The notes under the pieces were generated by a model that made no database searches, had not been told where the DNA came from, and saw nothing but the letters and a program-made list of their open reading frames with translations. The position numbers were made by a program, and so were the translations under genes. A stretch of DNA of 64,000 nt from Cudoniella acicularis (taxonomy: Eukaryota; Ascomycota; Leotiomycetes; Helotiales; Helotiaceae), in contig JAAMPI010000020.1 of assembly GCA_013054445.1 (NCBI GenBank), forward strand, positions 33,272 to 97,271, in the 5' to 3' direction. Positions 35,238 to 46,637 of the stretch are shown one piece after another. Positions within the stretch are counted from its first letter, which is position 1, and each line of letters begins with the position of its first letter.

Positions 35238-36407
35238 ATGCAGACGGCCATTGTCCCTCCCCGAACACAAGAACTCCTGGCTCCTCTACTCGCATCTTTG
35301 CCTGCAGCATCAATTTCCCCAGAGCCACCCTCTGCGCTGTTGCCTCTGCTTTCGCCAATTCTTCGCCAGCGAGTCCAGCTCCTGTCGACGTCAAACGAAG
35401 ATCCATGGCTCAGTCTTCTCTGCTACGACAGCACGAACACTTCCAGACTAGAACAGGCTGTAAGGAGTGAAGGATTGGAGCCTCATCCAGTGTCTGGTGA
35501 GGTTGAGGTGGACTGGGAATATGATGTTGCCATAAGATACAAGCGAATTGACGAAGAAACCCTCCAGGCGCGGGTATCGCTTCGAGAGTTTGGTCTTAAT
35601 ATTAAACTCGTGTGGTGCGTTGGAGATGAAATTGGCGGTGGTGATGGCTGGAGGATTGGTGAAGTCACTGTGTTGGACGGATCAGAAACATCGTGGGGAG
35701 GAAAGACAATCACCGAAGCAGAAGATGCCTTCAAGTCCCGGGCCACGCAGCCCACGATTCACCACCTCAACACTCACCACACCACAAATGGCACCAGTCT
35801 TTTAACTCCTGAAGAAGACGACAACGACGACGATTATTGGGCTCAATACGACAATACTCCCTCGAGAACACCTGCGAAACACTCTCCAGCACCCCCCTCA
35901 CTCACAAACAATCTACAAGCTCATGCAGATGAAGATTCATACTATGCACAATATGCGGGCGTTCAGGCCGCTATGGACAGTCATGACCCTGATGAGGCAC
36001 AACAGAACGGAAATGTAGAGACCTCGCTAGGCGGAGATGAAGTTACCCATGAGCTGCAACAACACCTATCTGCCTATCCTGAAGTCGACTCTTCAGTTCT
36101 TGCATGGTCCCAAGCTCATGAACAAGAACACGAACAACCATACACAAACATAACAGAAGGCCTTCTGCACCCTCGTCCAGCATCTAGCGCTGGAAGCAGT
36201 GGCAGCGACACAGTAGCAAAATTGGAGAAGAGAGCGGCGGTGAATGCTCTCAGGGACCAAAGCGAAGTGGGAATAAAACAGCACATATCAACCAGCATGA
36301 AAAGTTTGTATCGATTAGCAAGGGTATCTGGAATTGAAAGGGAAGAGTTTGAGAGATTGGTCAGGACGGAATTGGATTGTTTAGGCTTGATGGATGAGGA
36401 TGACTAG
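35238..36407 (+). CDS. Unknown acidic protein with a folded N-terminal half
   Basis: A single uninterrupted frame of 389 codons starting MQTAIVPPRTQELLAPLL; family not recognised. The first 170 residues look folded: helical LAPLLASLPAAS and LLPLLSPILRQRVQLL, then a beta-like part (VEVDWEYDVAIRYKR, LNIKLVWCVGDEIGGG). Residues about 190-330 are low in complexity and acidic, with repeated short patterns (DDDYWAQYD, DEDSYYAQYAG). The last 50 (IKQHISTSMKSLYRLARVSG, then EEFERLVRTELDCL) look helical. Codon use and length argue that it is real. No membrane segment or signal peptide is visible. Confidence 0.75.
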   Translation: MQTAIVPPRTQELLAPLLASLPAASISPEPPSALLPLLSPILRQRVQLLSTSNEDPWLSLLCYDSTNTSRLEQAVRSEGLEPHPVSGEVEVDWEYDVAIRYKRIDEETLQARVSLREFGLNIKLVWCVGDEIGGGDGWRIGEVTVLDGSETSWGGKTITEAEDAFKSRATQPTIHHLNTHHTTNGTSLLTPEEDDNDDDYWAQYDNTPSRTPAKHSPAPPSLTNNLQAHADEDSYYAQYAGVQAAMDSHDPDEAQQNGNVETSLGGDEVTHELQQHLSAYPEVDSSVLAWSQAHEQEHEQPYTNITEGLLHPRPASSAGSSGSDTVAKLEKRAAVNALRDQSEVGIKQHISTSMKSLYRLARVSGIEREEFERLVRTELDCLGLMDEDD

Positions 36408-37203
36408 GAATCCTGCTTGTAAATATGGGATCCAGCATGCATGATCCGGCGTTGGGATTTATTAAACATGGCTATGGCGTTTGTGCTGGGTGTGGATGAA
36501 TCATCTATGAGCCAAAATAGGCTTGATATCGCATTTATAGAATCGAAATAAATTACCAGAGATGTGTTCTTGAAGTTGCAGTTAATGTTGCATAGTTACA
36601 GGTTCTCGTGGTCCCATTTTGTGCATCATTTCTTCAAGAATCCTGTGTGTGTTCCAAGGATTTCCACTTCTTTTGCTGCAGGGTGTATTTATTTGCAAAT
36701 CCCTGCCTTTGCGTTCACTTCTTATGTGATTTTCGGCTTGGATCAAGTTTCAGCTGAGTTTAAGTGAGCTATTTTCTAGATTTTTTCCCCCCAAAAAGAA
36801 AGCTTCCATACTCAAGAAGAGAGCCAGAAAGTCTTGAAATGGCATTACTTTTGATAGAAAAGAGGAAAGGATCACTGATTATGCAGTGTACAATAACTAA
36901 AACTAATCGCGTATGGCTAATCCTGACCGATTCTTTAGCAAGTCTTTCTCATCACATCGAGTCACTGGTGTATTCTAGGAATTTTGATTTTCATGATCTT
37001 GATTCTTGATTGCTGTTCGTTTTGTGTATGCATAAACCTCAATAGGTCGACAGTGCCTTAGTCTCTGGGTTATTTTCTCCATGCTATCCTTTCTTGTATG
37101 TCCGTTATCCTATCCTAGTCACATGAGCTTATGCCTTGTCTGAAATCTGGGTCGCGGCTGTTTTTGTTTTTTTTTTGTCCTCCCATCACATATCATCCTA
37201 GGA
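36408..37203. other. Convergent intergenic region
   Basis: About 800 bp between the unknown acidic-protein gene and the MYND pseudogene. Poly-T near 37160; nothing else recognised. Confidence 0.45.
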
Positions 37204-38428
37204 TCATGTCAATCGTGGGTTTTTGATGTTCTCTCCCCAGCCTTTCTTTTCCTTATACTGATCCCAGTACTTGTCCCAGTTCTCCTTCGTTGCTGCCTCT
37301 CCTATAGCGTCGGCATTATCGCGTTCAAGCAAAGAACCAATCGCCATGTAGTCAAAGTTATCATTTTCCACCCAAAGACCGCCAACATTCTCGAGCACAA
37401 ACCCAGCGAAAGCCTCCACATGCTCGGGAAGCAGTTCCTTGCCGTTTTCCCGGACAAGGTGCACATCAAGACCATAATCTAGAACCTTATGTAGCGTGTG
37501 CAATGCACTGAAAAGAAGAACCTGTCTATCATTGAGGTTGAATAAGCCTTCGTCTAAAGTAGGGCGCCGGATTTTGACAACGTGGCTTATGATCGGGATG
37601 CCCAGTGAGTCAGCTATCGTTACTGTCTCTTCAAAGGGGTGGTCTCGGGGGTTAAAGTGTCTGGGTGTATATGATCTCTTCGTCGAGCCCAAGACCAAAC
37701 ATTCAGACACCTTTAAGCTTTCGTGCTCTGGATGCTGTAGCTGGACCCTCCATAAATGGTGGGTCAGCATTGATAGAGTAGAAGCAGAGGTTGTCGACCA
37801 GATTTCGAAAACCAGCGAAGTCGAAGTCTTTGTAGGAAGTTAGAACTATACTGTCGAAATTGCCACAGTTGAAGTCTTCGTTGACCGCAGTGCAGAGGAA
37901 GTCAGCTGGATAATTAGAAGTCATTAAATAGCCCGGTCTTTCAACGTGGCTGATCTCTATCACTTACAGACGTCCTGCAAGTGGCACACCCCACCACTTC
38001 TTCTGACTAGCAACTATGGACTCAATTCATGAGCTGGGTCCGACGTTAGTGTTCATGAAGTCACTGATAAAATAAGCCATCAGTTCGTGAGGGAGTTGGC
38101 GATCTCGGACAGGGTTGTAATCGAAATCCTTCAGGCCTACATGGCCACCCAAAGTTTTTCCGATATCTTCAGGAGCCTCACCCGTTTCTTCGTCGAAGTC
38201 ATATTTGACCCACACAAATTTCGGCTTTGTTGAGTCAGCAAGTAAGAGAATAGCCCGATGGCGAAGCGGGGACGGAGGCTTGTCAAGGTCCTCCAGGGCC
38301 CGACAGATCAACTTGTGTGTCTTCCAGTCCGTTCGTTGACATTCGGGAGAACAGTATTTGGCGTCGCGACATGTGGCGCAAGTCCGAGAGGCAGGGTCGT
38401 TGCAGGCTGTACATTTAGTTGCTATCAT
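37204..38428 (-). pseudogene. MYND zinc-finger protein gene, apparently broken
   Basis: Begins MIATKCTACNDPASRTC (ATG 38428) with a complete MYND finger: C-x2-C, C-x2-C, C-x3-C, H-x3-C ending DWKTHKLIC. The body then follows a large fungal MYND family (FISDFMNTNVGPSS, SIVASQKKWWGVPLAG, FRNLVDNLCFYSI, RDHPFEETVTIADSLGIPI, KKGWGENIK). Two defects interrupt it. A TGA at 38027-38029 falls in frame between GPSS and IESIVASQ, consistent with CGA to TGA. Near 37705 the frame must move by one base, since ARKLKGV runs into a stop while ECLVLGSTKR continues in the next frame. An intron (GTAAGT near 37970 to GACAG) can link AGRL to IVLTSYKDF. The homologous text on both sides of each break argues for one former gene. 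Assembly errors could imitate the frameshift but are less likely to cause the stop. Confidence 0.65.
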
Positions 38429-40286
38429 CTTCGCACTTGCTGACGAGGTTGTAGACGGATCAGAAGGTGCTGTTGAGCCAGCTTGGGTCGAGGGAGCAGA
38501 CGTCTTGAGAAGCTGTGGAGAGTCGAAGCAGTTGTCTCGTTGGTTTTGTGTGCTAAGTTGAGTATCACATCGACGTTGATCGTGTGGCAAGTGAGAGAGG
38601 ATGGGTTGCAAAAGTAAGTCAGAGGCAGGGCTTACATGCACTTGCAAGACGCGCTAGCATGAAGCTAGACCGAAAGAGTCTAGTATCAGGGATCGTGCCT
38701 TATCTTCTTGAACCGAAAATTTGGCGTAACCTGGGAGCTGAAAGTTGAAGTAGGATGGGATGGAACGCAGAAAAGGCTAAGTGATCAGTTAGCATAGTCA
38801 AAGGTGAGAGGTAGCTAGTTTACATGATAATATGACCTCAAGATTTGGGATGCTGAGAACGCATAGAAGCCTTCAATTCGTCTACTGTTAAGCATCTGCT
38901 CGTTTACCAACGTGGCCTATTAGAGCTCAGTGAGTAACGTATTGCCATCTCCCAAATAGGAAACCTCGCTCGCTTAACACTGACTTCCAACTTCTTGCCC
39001 CCAAAAATACATATACACAGAAAAAAAAAACATATCCAAATTTATCTTAAGAAACAAAAGAGGTTCGGCAGTAAACCCGGGACACCGTCCCAAATTTACC
39101 GCCTTACATCCTCCCCCCAAACAGCACTTCGAAATGTGGTGTTTGAGGCCGTGCCCCTGTTCACTCCGTACTCCCGGTGGTTAATGCACGGCTAGTGTAA
39201 CTTCCCCGGTGGTCATTAGTTACAAGTGGTCTTTAGGGTTTGTTTGTCGACGTGCAATTTTTGTTTATTTGGTCTTATATATGGCAGTTGAGAGTCTGTG
39301 AAGCGAGGCGGTGTTGTGGGGCAGGCAGAATGGGGGGGAGGAGGGCGGGGAAATGGCGAGGAGATGCCGAGCCGAGTCGTGCTGATATGTGTGGTTCCCG
39401 GCTTCCGAGGGCCGCCGTCCCTCTGCTTCTATGAGAATATGTCTAATCGTTGAATATTGCTACTGTTCTAACAATCTCGAAACTCTCTATACCGTTATTT
39501 GTTTTGAAACTTCTTGCTTTCTGTGCAAGATTAAAGTTTGACTCGGCTTAGGTCGGCGGGGAAATTTGGCCAAAACACTTCAACGTACTTAAACTGTCGC
39601 AATGGCTAGCCACGATTGAGAAATATATAAACATTATAGAGCCTCCACAGATTGAAAAATACTAGATTGTAATTTATTACGTCCGCTGATGCTCTGAAAC
39701 TTTGATGTGTAAGAGGACCACCCTTTTAAGCGAGACTACAGTGACGGTTCAGGGGAGCAAACGTCACTTTCATTCTACCTCCACACTTCATCCAGAACAT
39801 AAACTATACTACCTAAAGTATTACCAATGAAACCGCTACATTCAGTCGGTAGCGGTAGAATTAATGAGGACATTCTTCCCTCCCACGAAAGTAAGTCCAC
39901 GTGACAATCAGAAAGAGCTAAAGGTGAACTAGATTCGGAAACTTCGGACTCGGACTTTCCTAATTTAGTCATTATTCATATGCAAGTCAGATCTTATCCC
40001 CGTAGCCTACAACTATCTGCATACGCGGCTCACGGCGGGGTTATATGACCCGCTTCTACAGCACTGGTGAACGAATGAAATTCGGTACTTCCGAAAACCA
40101 ACAACCAACAATTACGTAGGTAGCACTCCAACACTGCTTTTAAAAGAGCTCTTCCTGCAGAAAAAAGTAATAGAATCTCAGTGAAATAGCAGAGGAAAGA
40201 AGTTTAATCGGTCCACGTGGCTGGGATTTATAAATTTCATTTCATTCTCAAATTAATTTTATAAGTACTTCTATATCAATACCACG
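38429..40286. other. Intergenic region
   Basis: 1.86 kb with A-rich runs (about 39019-39029) and no recognisable gene. Probably includes a 5' leader intron of the MYND gene (GTAAGC...CTTAG at about 38640-38555). Confidence 0.4.
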
Positions 40287-41062
40287 ATGGCGGAACAAAA
40301 TGGCAACGAGAAAATTGACATGGGAGTTAGCTCAGGTTATATCTTCAATCAAGACTTTCTCGCTTCAATCCAGTACTTGCATATCTCGAATTACAAATTT
40401 ACTTGCTAACACTTCTTTCAGTCTCAACCATAATCACTGGCTCATGAATCAGGTCTCTGGCTACCTCCGCACCCAGGCATCAAATTGTGAGAAGAGCACG
40501 CACATATAGCTGATATTGGCACCGGAACAGGGTAAACATTCACCTTTCTCAAGTCACAATTTCCTCAATTGATATATTTGGGATAGAGTTTGGCTCTTAG
40601 AACTCAGCAACGAACTCCCAAGCACAGCCAAGCTATACGGTTTCGACCTCTCAGCAGCACAATATCCTCCCCAAGCTTGGGTTCCCAAGAATGTCCGTTT
40701 TGCTACTCAAGACTACTTTAAACTCTTTCCAGAAGAATACATCGGCACTTTTGATGTTGTGAATATGCGCTTTGCGTTGTGCTATATGAATAATGAGGAC
40801 CTTGAGAAGAGCAAAAGAGCCGACGGTCTGGCCTGCTTCGTGAGAGGATGGAGTGAGTTGGTTTGGGAGGAGAGCGAGCGAGTGTGGATGCAAGGTGGAG
40901 GTAATTGAGAATGGGAAGAATAGCCGTCTTTCAATAGACCTGAGCGAGGCACTAGCCGGAAACGAGTTGCTGGGGCTGCCTTCGAAGGACAGCGAGGAGG
41001 TAAATTCAATCTTAGGGAATTTAATTCATCCCAACTACTGTAGAAAGTCTAACGAAAGTTGA
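40287..41062 (+). pseudogene. SAM-dependent methyltransferase pseudogene (UMTA/GliN-like family)
   Basis: Start MAEQNGNEKIDMGVSSGY (40287), then FNQDFLASI. An intron 40373-40421 (GTACTT...TTTCAG, branch CTAAC) leads to LNHNHWLMNQVSGYL. The family continues with a HPGIK block and the SAM-binding ADIGTGTGVWLLEL. An intron 40532-40586 splits TGTG/VWLL. GFDLSAAQYPPQAWVPKNV and FDVVNMRFALCYMNNEDL follow. Defects: one base is missing between SGYL and HPGIK (about 40465). A TGA stands at 40488-40490 just before EEHAHIADIG. After EDLEKSK the text leaves the family, losing the substrate half. A loose in-frame remnant (CKVEVIENGKNSRLSI) lies at about 40870-41060 in another frame. The 3' limit is uncertain. 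Intact relatives often methylate fungal metabolites. Confidence 0.7.
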
Positions 41063-41316
41063 GAGTATGACAAGTTGAAGAGAATCAGGAAGATGAAATC
41101 GGCTTGCCTTTCCCTAACTTCAGCCAACGCTTGGTACCAAGATTCAAGAACATTAGAGACAAGAAAGCTCCATTCCAAGACCTCTTAACTGTCTTCTGAG
41201 GATATGTTACAGATGCAAACGCTAATCATTGACTTCGCTGGCGCCCCATAATACCCCTTTTTCATCCGCCGTTCCCGGTATCCTTGTTTTTACATCCTTC
41301 AAACCACACCTGCCCT

Positions 41317-43747
41317 CTATTTTGCAAAGTGAAGATCATATCCAAGCCACTTTCTTGCCTGGACTTGGGCCACATCAAGGCCAGGGTAACCGTAGGTAAG
41401 AGGCAGGAAAAAGTACCACCCGCCGATGACAATGGCAATTATGACGCCAGCGGCTGCCCATGAAACAAGTAGATTTTGGCCAGCAAGCTTCTCGCGAGCG
41501 GGCAAGTGCTTCTTTGGTGCTGCCTTCTTGCCGCCCTTACCCCCAATAGCGTCATCAAGTACCGGCTCCACATTGAAAATGAATTCGAGCAGAGCACCAG
41601 TGACCAATGCTGAAGCCAGATGAGCAGGTAAGTAATGATGCAAAAACAATTGACGGCCCATGAGATAGAAGGGAAGATAATGCATAGCCCACGCAAGGAA
41701 AAAGAATCCGGTCGAGTTGTAAAGCCGAGATCGAGTGCCTGCAAAATTAGCAAAATTATGATTATGGGGATAGGTAAACACATACGTGTGTCCAGCGCAT
41801 CGACACCACGACGAAGTGATAGTTGATCGGCTCCGATAATACCTGCGTAAACAGCAAGAAGACTGCTCGCGAGCCACCAACCCAATGGGTTTCCAAGGAA
41901 ATAGATTTGCTGGCGGGTATCGTTTTGTGTCCAGAAGCTGACACCTCTCAACAAAAATGGCCAGACGAAAGGTTCACTAGCATAAGGATGGCTGCTAGTC
42001 AAGGCGTTGTTGTGGTAGAACATAGCTCTTTGCAACTCGAACCATTTCTTGAGGAACGGAATACTCTTGACCTTGCGCTCCTTCTTGATTAAACGCTCGC
42101 TGTCCTTCGGAATGGTTGGAATTTCGTCAACAAACCAAATGTTTGAGCTTTGTCCAAGATTCTTGTTTCCGTTGATTTCTTGCTGTTTGAATGCCCAGTC
42201 TGGAAGCGGAGTGGTGTGGGTCCACATAGCGACCTTACTTGGATTATGCACAAGTTTAAATTGGCCCGAAAGACTCTTAAACTCTTGTCCAGGCTTGCCA
42301 TTCTCGATTCTGAGCTCAAAAAGAGTGTCATTGAAGCGATCTCCATAGGCTTCATCCAATGGAATGGTGGTAAATTCCTGGTTGGTTGGATAATACGGAG
42401 AAGCTACATCATGGGACAAAAGCATGGTATCCGTGACAATATGTCTTAGTCGTACGAGCTCGTTGTTCTTAACATGGTGGCCCATGACATTATCGTTGTT
42501 AAGCGGAATAATTTGCCAGTGGTTGTTAGCATCAGCATAGGGATATCCAGTGACTTGTTGCCCTTGACTTGAAACTCTGCCGTCGTCATATCTCAGAGGA
42601 TATCTATCAGGATGACTATGAAGATATCCGTGGGTCTCCTTATGCTTAATTTGGATGCTGTCATAATAATCGATGGTGATGGCATTGGCAGTCATGACAT
42701 TGTCGCTTAAGGTCTCCTGGAATTCAGGGGACATGAAATCATCTCCAGGACCGGATCGAGACAAAATCGCGAAATGGACCTGAAACCAAAAGAGGTAGAA
42801 CAGGAAAGGCACAATAATCAAAGCGACTGCGCGAGCTGCGAAGTGTTTCCCAAATTCAGGGAGACCCAAAGAACCTTGGCGCCGGTTGACGTTCAAAAGA
42901 TCCCACAGATCAATGGCAACGGCGGATCCAATGGTCACGAATGCAAATAATCCAACGTACTTTGTTGAAATGACGCAGCTGAGGGCGAAACCAGTTAACA
43001 GAAGCCACTTCCACCACTTGCGACCAAAAGGTTCATGTCGGAGCTTGTAAAACTTAATGTAGCACAACAAACTGCAAGCCATGGCGAAGACGAGTGTAGC
43101 ATCGAGCAGAATTAATCGGGTCTGGCCAATATGCGCGTTATCGAAGAGGACCAAGGCAGCTGAGACGATGCATGCTGGGAGAGTATACCCAGACTCCCAC
43201 ATTATGTCGAACACCACTGGAACTGTCAATGCACCCAGAAGGGCGGGCATTGCTCGAAAAGCCACATATGGCACCTTGTTATCGATGTACGAATCGCCAA
43301 TGTTCTCGAAATGGAAATGGCCGTCGTATCCCACGAACCAACCCATCAGGGCGAAAAGGAGCTTGCCAAACGGTGGATGGACATCGAAGAAATAGGTTCG
43401 CTCAAGATAGTAGGAGGCAAACTATTGATGGCATGCTGTTAGCATTAGTTCGCGGGTATGTTGTAGAGCATTTTTACCTTGCCAAAATGGACTTCGTCGA
43501 AGACAACTTCATTAGGATGGCTGATGCCCCAGAACCGGGTGATGAATGCCAGAATCGTTATGATCGTGATAGCAATCCGGTAGTCCCATTCTACGCCAGA
43601 GCCTTTGCTCTCCAAATTTGCTTTGACAAGCACATCAAGATCTGGATCTCGAGGAGCTGCAATGCCCGTCGACGATGCATCCTTTGCCTTAACTGGGATC
43701 GACTCCTTATCTTTCCGCTTCCGCACAGAGCCTGTTTGTGAAGACAT
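41317..43747 (-). CDS. PMT4: Dolichyl-phosphate-mannose-protein mannosyltransferase, PMT4 type
   Basis: ER membrane enzyme that starts protein O-mannosylation. Start MSSQTGSVRKRKDKES (43747); a hydrophobic first helix precedes the catalytic loop EVVFDEVHFGK, which carries the acidic pair. An intron at about 43424-43478 links it to FASYYLERTYFFDVHPPFGK. The central lumenal loop shows the MIR repeats (HPDRYPLRYDDGRVSSQGQQ, LVRLRHIVTDTMLLSH, LFELRI). A late intron at about 41740-41787 joins RGVDALDTR to TRSRLYNSTGFFF. The C-terminus ARKWLGYDLHFAK ends at 41317. The GWWLASSLLAVYAGIIGADQ block is PMT4-like. Pmt4 acts as a homodimer on membrane and GPI-anchored clients. Members of this family are normally about 770-780 residues, as here. 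Confidence 0.93.
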
Positions 43748-44426
43748 CGCAAATCAGCAGACAGAAGAAATTACTGCGGCGGCGCAAGAAAGATTAGCTG
43801 AAGCTTGACAATAAAATCCGACGTGAAGCTCCTCAAGAGCCTGGGAGCTCGAGTTGGCTCGAGGGAGGAAGCAGTGCAACACTACTTACAAGAAGGAAAA
43901 AGCGCCTGCGAGCAATTATTTAATGAGTAAAAGAAGGGAGCATTGATCGGAAAGGTGATCAAGAGGCGATGTTGTTCTCTTCTCTCTGCGTGGCGCGTTG
44001 AGAAAGTTCTTGGGATGGGATGGAATTTTAGAAGCGCCGCCGCGTAAACTCGTAAGGTGTCCTTCACCTTAGGTACTCCAAAGGGGCCAAATGGCGTCAG
44101 GGGTAGCGAGTAATCAGTAAGACCAGGGGCTCCCAAATTGGGAGAAAGCAAGGAGGGAGGGATATTGAATTTTATTTACCTTAAACATTTTTATAGATTT
44201 AAACAAAATTCTCATATCCCCTCTTTTCAATATTTCGTGCAACTCGTCGCAATACAAATTAAAACCTTCAAAGGGTACCTACGGCTGCTTATCACGTGAC
44301 TAATATTACTCGTAGCCGATGACTCAGCCGAAACCCACCTGCATCTTCCAAGGCTTTTGGTGAACCAACATGTATCACTCCTATTAATTTCGCATCAAGA
44401 ATCTTGATCGAACCCCTTTCCAAATT
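43748..44426. other. Divergent promoter, PMT4 and RidA
   Basis: About 680 bp between divergent starts. Nothing specific recognised. Confidence 0.4.
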
Positions 44427-45029
44427 ATGTCCACGATTCTGAGAAAGCTGCCCAGGGCATCTCCAGTTCTAACCCCAGCTCCAATCGGATCGAGTTCCCG
44501 ACGTTTGTGGCAACGACAGCAGCTCTTCCACTGCTCGTCCCAACAATGCAACTCCAAAATGACCCCTATTCTGAGCAAAAATGCCATGCCACGTTTGTGC
44601 CTCTTAACGCTCATTTGATTTTGATTGCTGACATTCATGAAGCTGTCGGACCATATGTAAGAATTCCAAATTGAAATAACAGGTGCATGATGTCTCATAC
44701 GAACGCAGAGTCAAGCCATAAAGACACCGCATGCCATTTACTGCTCTGGGCAGTTACCAGCTGACGCACAAGGAAATCTCGTGGATGGAACGATGGACGA
44801 GAAGACAAAAGCATGCCTTGATGCTCTCTCCGCTGTTCTGACCGAAGCCGGCTCCTCACTTGACAAAATCGTCAAGGTCCAAATCTTCATCACGGATATG
44901 AAGGACTTTGCTGAGATGAATACTCAGTACTCACTTCAAATCAAGCACAAGCCAGCCAGAAGCTGTGTAGCTGTCAAGCAATTGCCAAAGGGAGCCGATA
45001 TCGAGATTGAGTGTATTGCTCTACCATAA
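44427..45029 (+). CDS. RidA/YjgF family enamine/imine deaminase, mitochondrial (Mmf1-like)
   Basis: Removes reactive 2-aminoacrylate and related imines made by PLP enzymes. The N-terminus MSTILRKLPRASPVLTPAP is Arg-rich and free of acidic residues, a mitochondrial presequence. Three exons. Intron 44593-44642 (GTTTGT...GAAG) joins LSKNAMP to VGPYSQ. Intron 44657-44708 (GTAAGA...GCAG) splits GPY/SQAIKTP. Signature parts: GPYSQAI, IYCSGQLP, the Arg in HKPARSCVAVKQLPKGADIEIECIA (the catalytic Arg/Cys region). It ends at IALP, the canonical C-terminus. The first donor (GTTTGT) is weak, but the join exactly restores the family. Mmf1 in yeast protects branched-chain amino-acid synthesis and mitochondrial DNA. 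Confidence 0.9.
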
Positions 45030-45364
45030 CAGCCCGAGACTGTCAACACTAGAGCTAGAAGTAGTCCTCGGACTCCGATATTACCTAACGCTATTCCCCA
45101 ATGTATCCACCCTTTTGCTATCGTCGGAGTTGTTCACCATCCCCGAATCCACAGTATGTTCACAAGCCAATGAAGCCCCGTCCGACCTTGCTCCTCATAT
45201 TTACCTGAGTTACCGCTCTCCAACATGGCAGATGAGTCTCCAACTCCATCTCATTCCATGAACCTCTAATCAGCCCAATAAAAGCAACCACCCCAACTCG
45301 CGGGTCCATCATCACACCCAGTTCCCTTCACCTCCTTCAAATACATCTCGTAAATCGTCTTCAT
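45030..45364. other. Convergent intergenic region
   Basis: 335 bp between the RidA gene and the small basic-protein gene. Nothing recognised. Confidence 0.4.
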
Positions 45365-45841
45365 TCAGTTTCGAAATGTCCTCAACTTCGGCTCTCCAAT
45401 CATCATATTTCCATCTGCCATCCTGATCTTCAACTTCTCCCATTTCTCGTACGCAGCTTTCGAATAATGGTGGTGGTCGCAGTTCTTGCACTTGACTTCC
45501 TCCACGAAGAATTCCTTTGCTAGCTTCAGTCCCTCATTCCAGTCTTCTCTGAGCTTTGCGCGTGCAAGTGCTTTGCGTTTCGCAACGCCCCTCTTCTTTT
45601 TGGACGGGGTAGGAATTCTTTGCTCATATCTTCCGTTGATGTGGTTGAGGAAGTCGACGGTTAAGGTTGGTATGAAGAAGTTGGTGGTCGAAGGTGAGAA
45701 GACTCTTTTTGCTGCAAGCGCGACTTGAGTAATCTGAGGCGTCTCGGGGGTTTGAGGAGTCGGAAGCTGTTGTGGAGGTCGGTTTGGTGCAGTAGCATCG
45801 CGCTCTCCTGTCTGAACCTTCTTTTCTGTTTCTTCTTTCAT
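45365..45841 (-). CDS. Unknown small basic protein with a Cys/His cluster
   Basis: 158 codons from MKEETEKKVQTGERD; not recognised. The N-terminal 45 residues are Pro/Thr/Gln-rich and probably disordered. A Lys/Arg-rich stretch (KKKRGVAKRKALARAKLRED) could be a nuclear signal. VEEVKCKNCDHHHYSKAAYE offers C-x2-C plus three His, a possible metal site. The frame is open a little further upstream to an AG at about 45898, but no upstream ATG appears. Length and composition favour a real but fast-changing gene. Confidence 0.5.
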   Translation of the reverse strand: MKEETEKKVQTGERDATAPNRPPQQLPTPQTPETPQITQVALAAKRVFSPSTTNFFIPTLTVDFLNHINGRYEQRIPTPSKKKRGVAKRKALARAKLREDWNEGLKLAKEFFVEEVKCKNCDHHHYSKAAYEKWEKLKIRMADGNMMIGEPKLRTFRN

Positions 45842-46631
45842 GATTTGCTCGCTCGGTTGTGGTATCCCGAGATCAGTTAGTTGCTCGACTTGATCTGTGC
45901 AAAGATAATCAGTGTTTTGCTAGATCGGACGATCTTATCGATTCACTTATCTGTCGCTGGTTTGTTGTGCAGCTAGTAGTTTCCTCGGCAATCTCAGTTA
46001 CTTCCCTTAGCAAGCCTAGTAAAAGAGCCTAAAGGTCAAGCGAATTTGTTGCTAGGCTGGTACATTTTCTTTTTATCTTTGCAAGTCCTAAAAAGAACAA
46101 GAAATTGTTAACATTTGTATTATCTTGACACAGATTGTAGTGTAAAGTGGTTCCTAGTGCAGCTATATTTGCTCAAGTGTAGACAACAAGGTTATACTCT
46201 AGTCTTCACACCCAAGGGTTCTAGAAGCTATGGTCCCATTTTATAGAACAATATCTTCCAACAAAAGTTCTATCTAGAACCATCTTATCCGACTTTACTT
46301 ATCAACAATAGTTCCAAAGCGCTAAAATTTTGGTCTTTGCTTTTCGTTTCATAGCTTAAATAGTTGTTGGTGTCTGAAACGGTTGGATGAAGGTTGTGCT
46401 TAGAACAAGCAAATAAATATTATTAGTCACTACTCGAGGGGATGGAGACCTCCTTTCATCCAATTCAAGTCTCGTTATTGGCCAGTTTAAGTAGGATCAG
46501 ATAGCAATTTTTTGGGGGTCCTGATCGGAGGAAAGAACATAGCGTGTTTTTCTCTAAACAAAACTGTTGTTCCCAACATTTTTACAGACTTTTCCGAATA
46601 TCTATATGAGTCCAAGCTGTTTGGTCTTGAT
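45842..46631. other. Intergenic region
   Basis: About 790 bp, A+T-rich, with no gene recognised. Confidence 0.4.
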
Positions 46632-46637
46632 ATGAAC

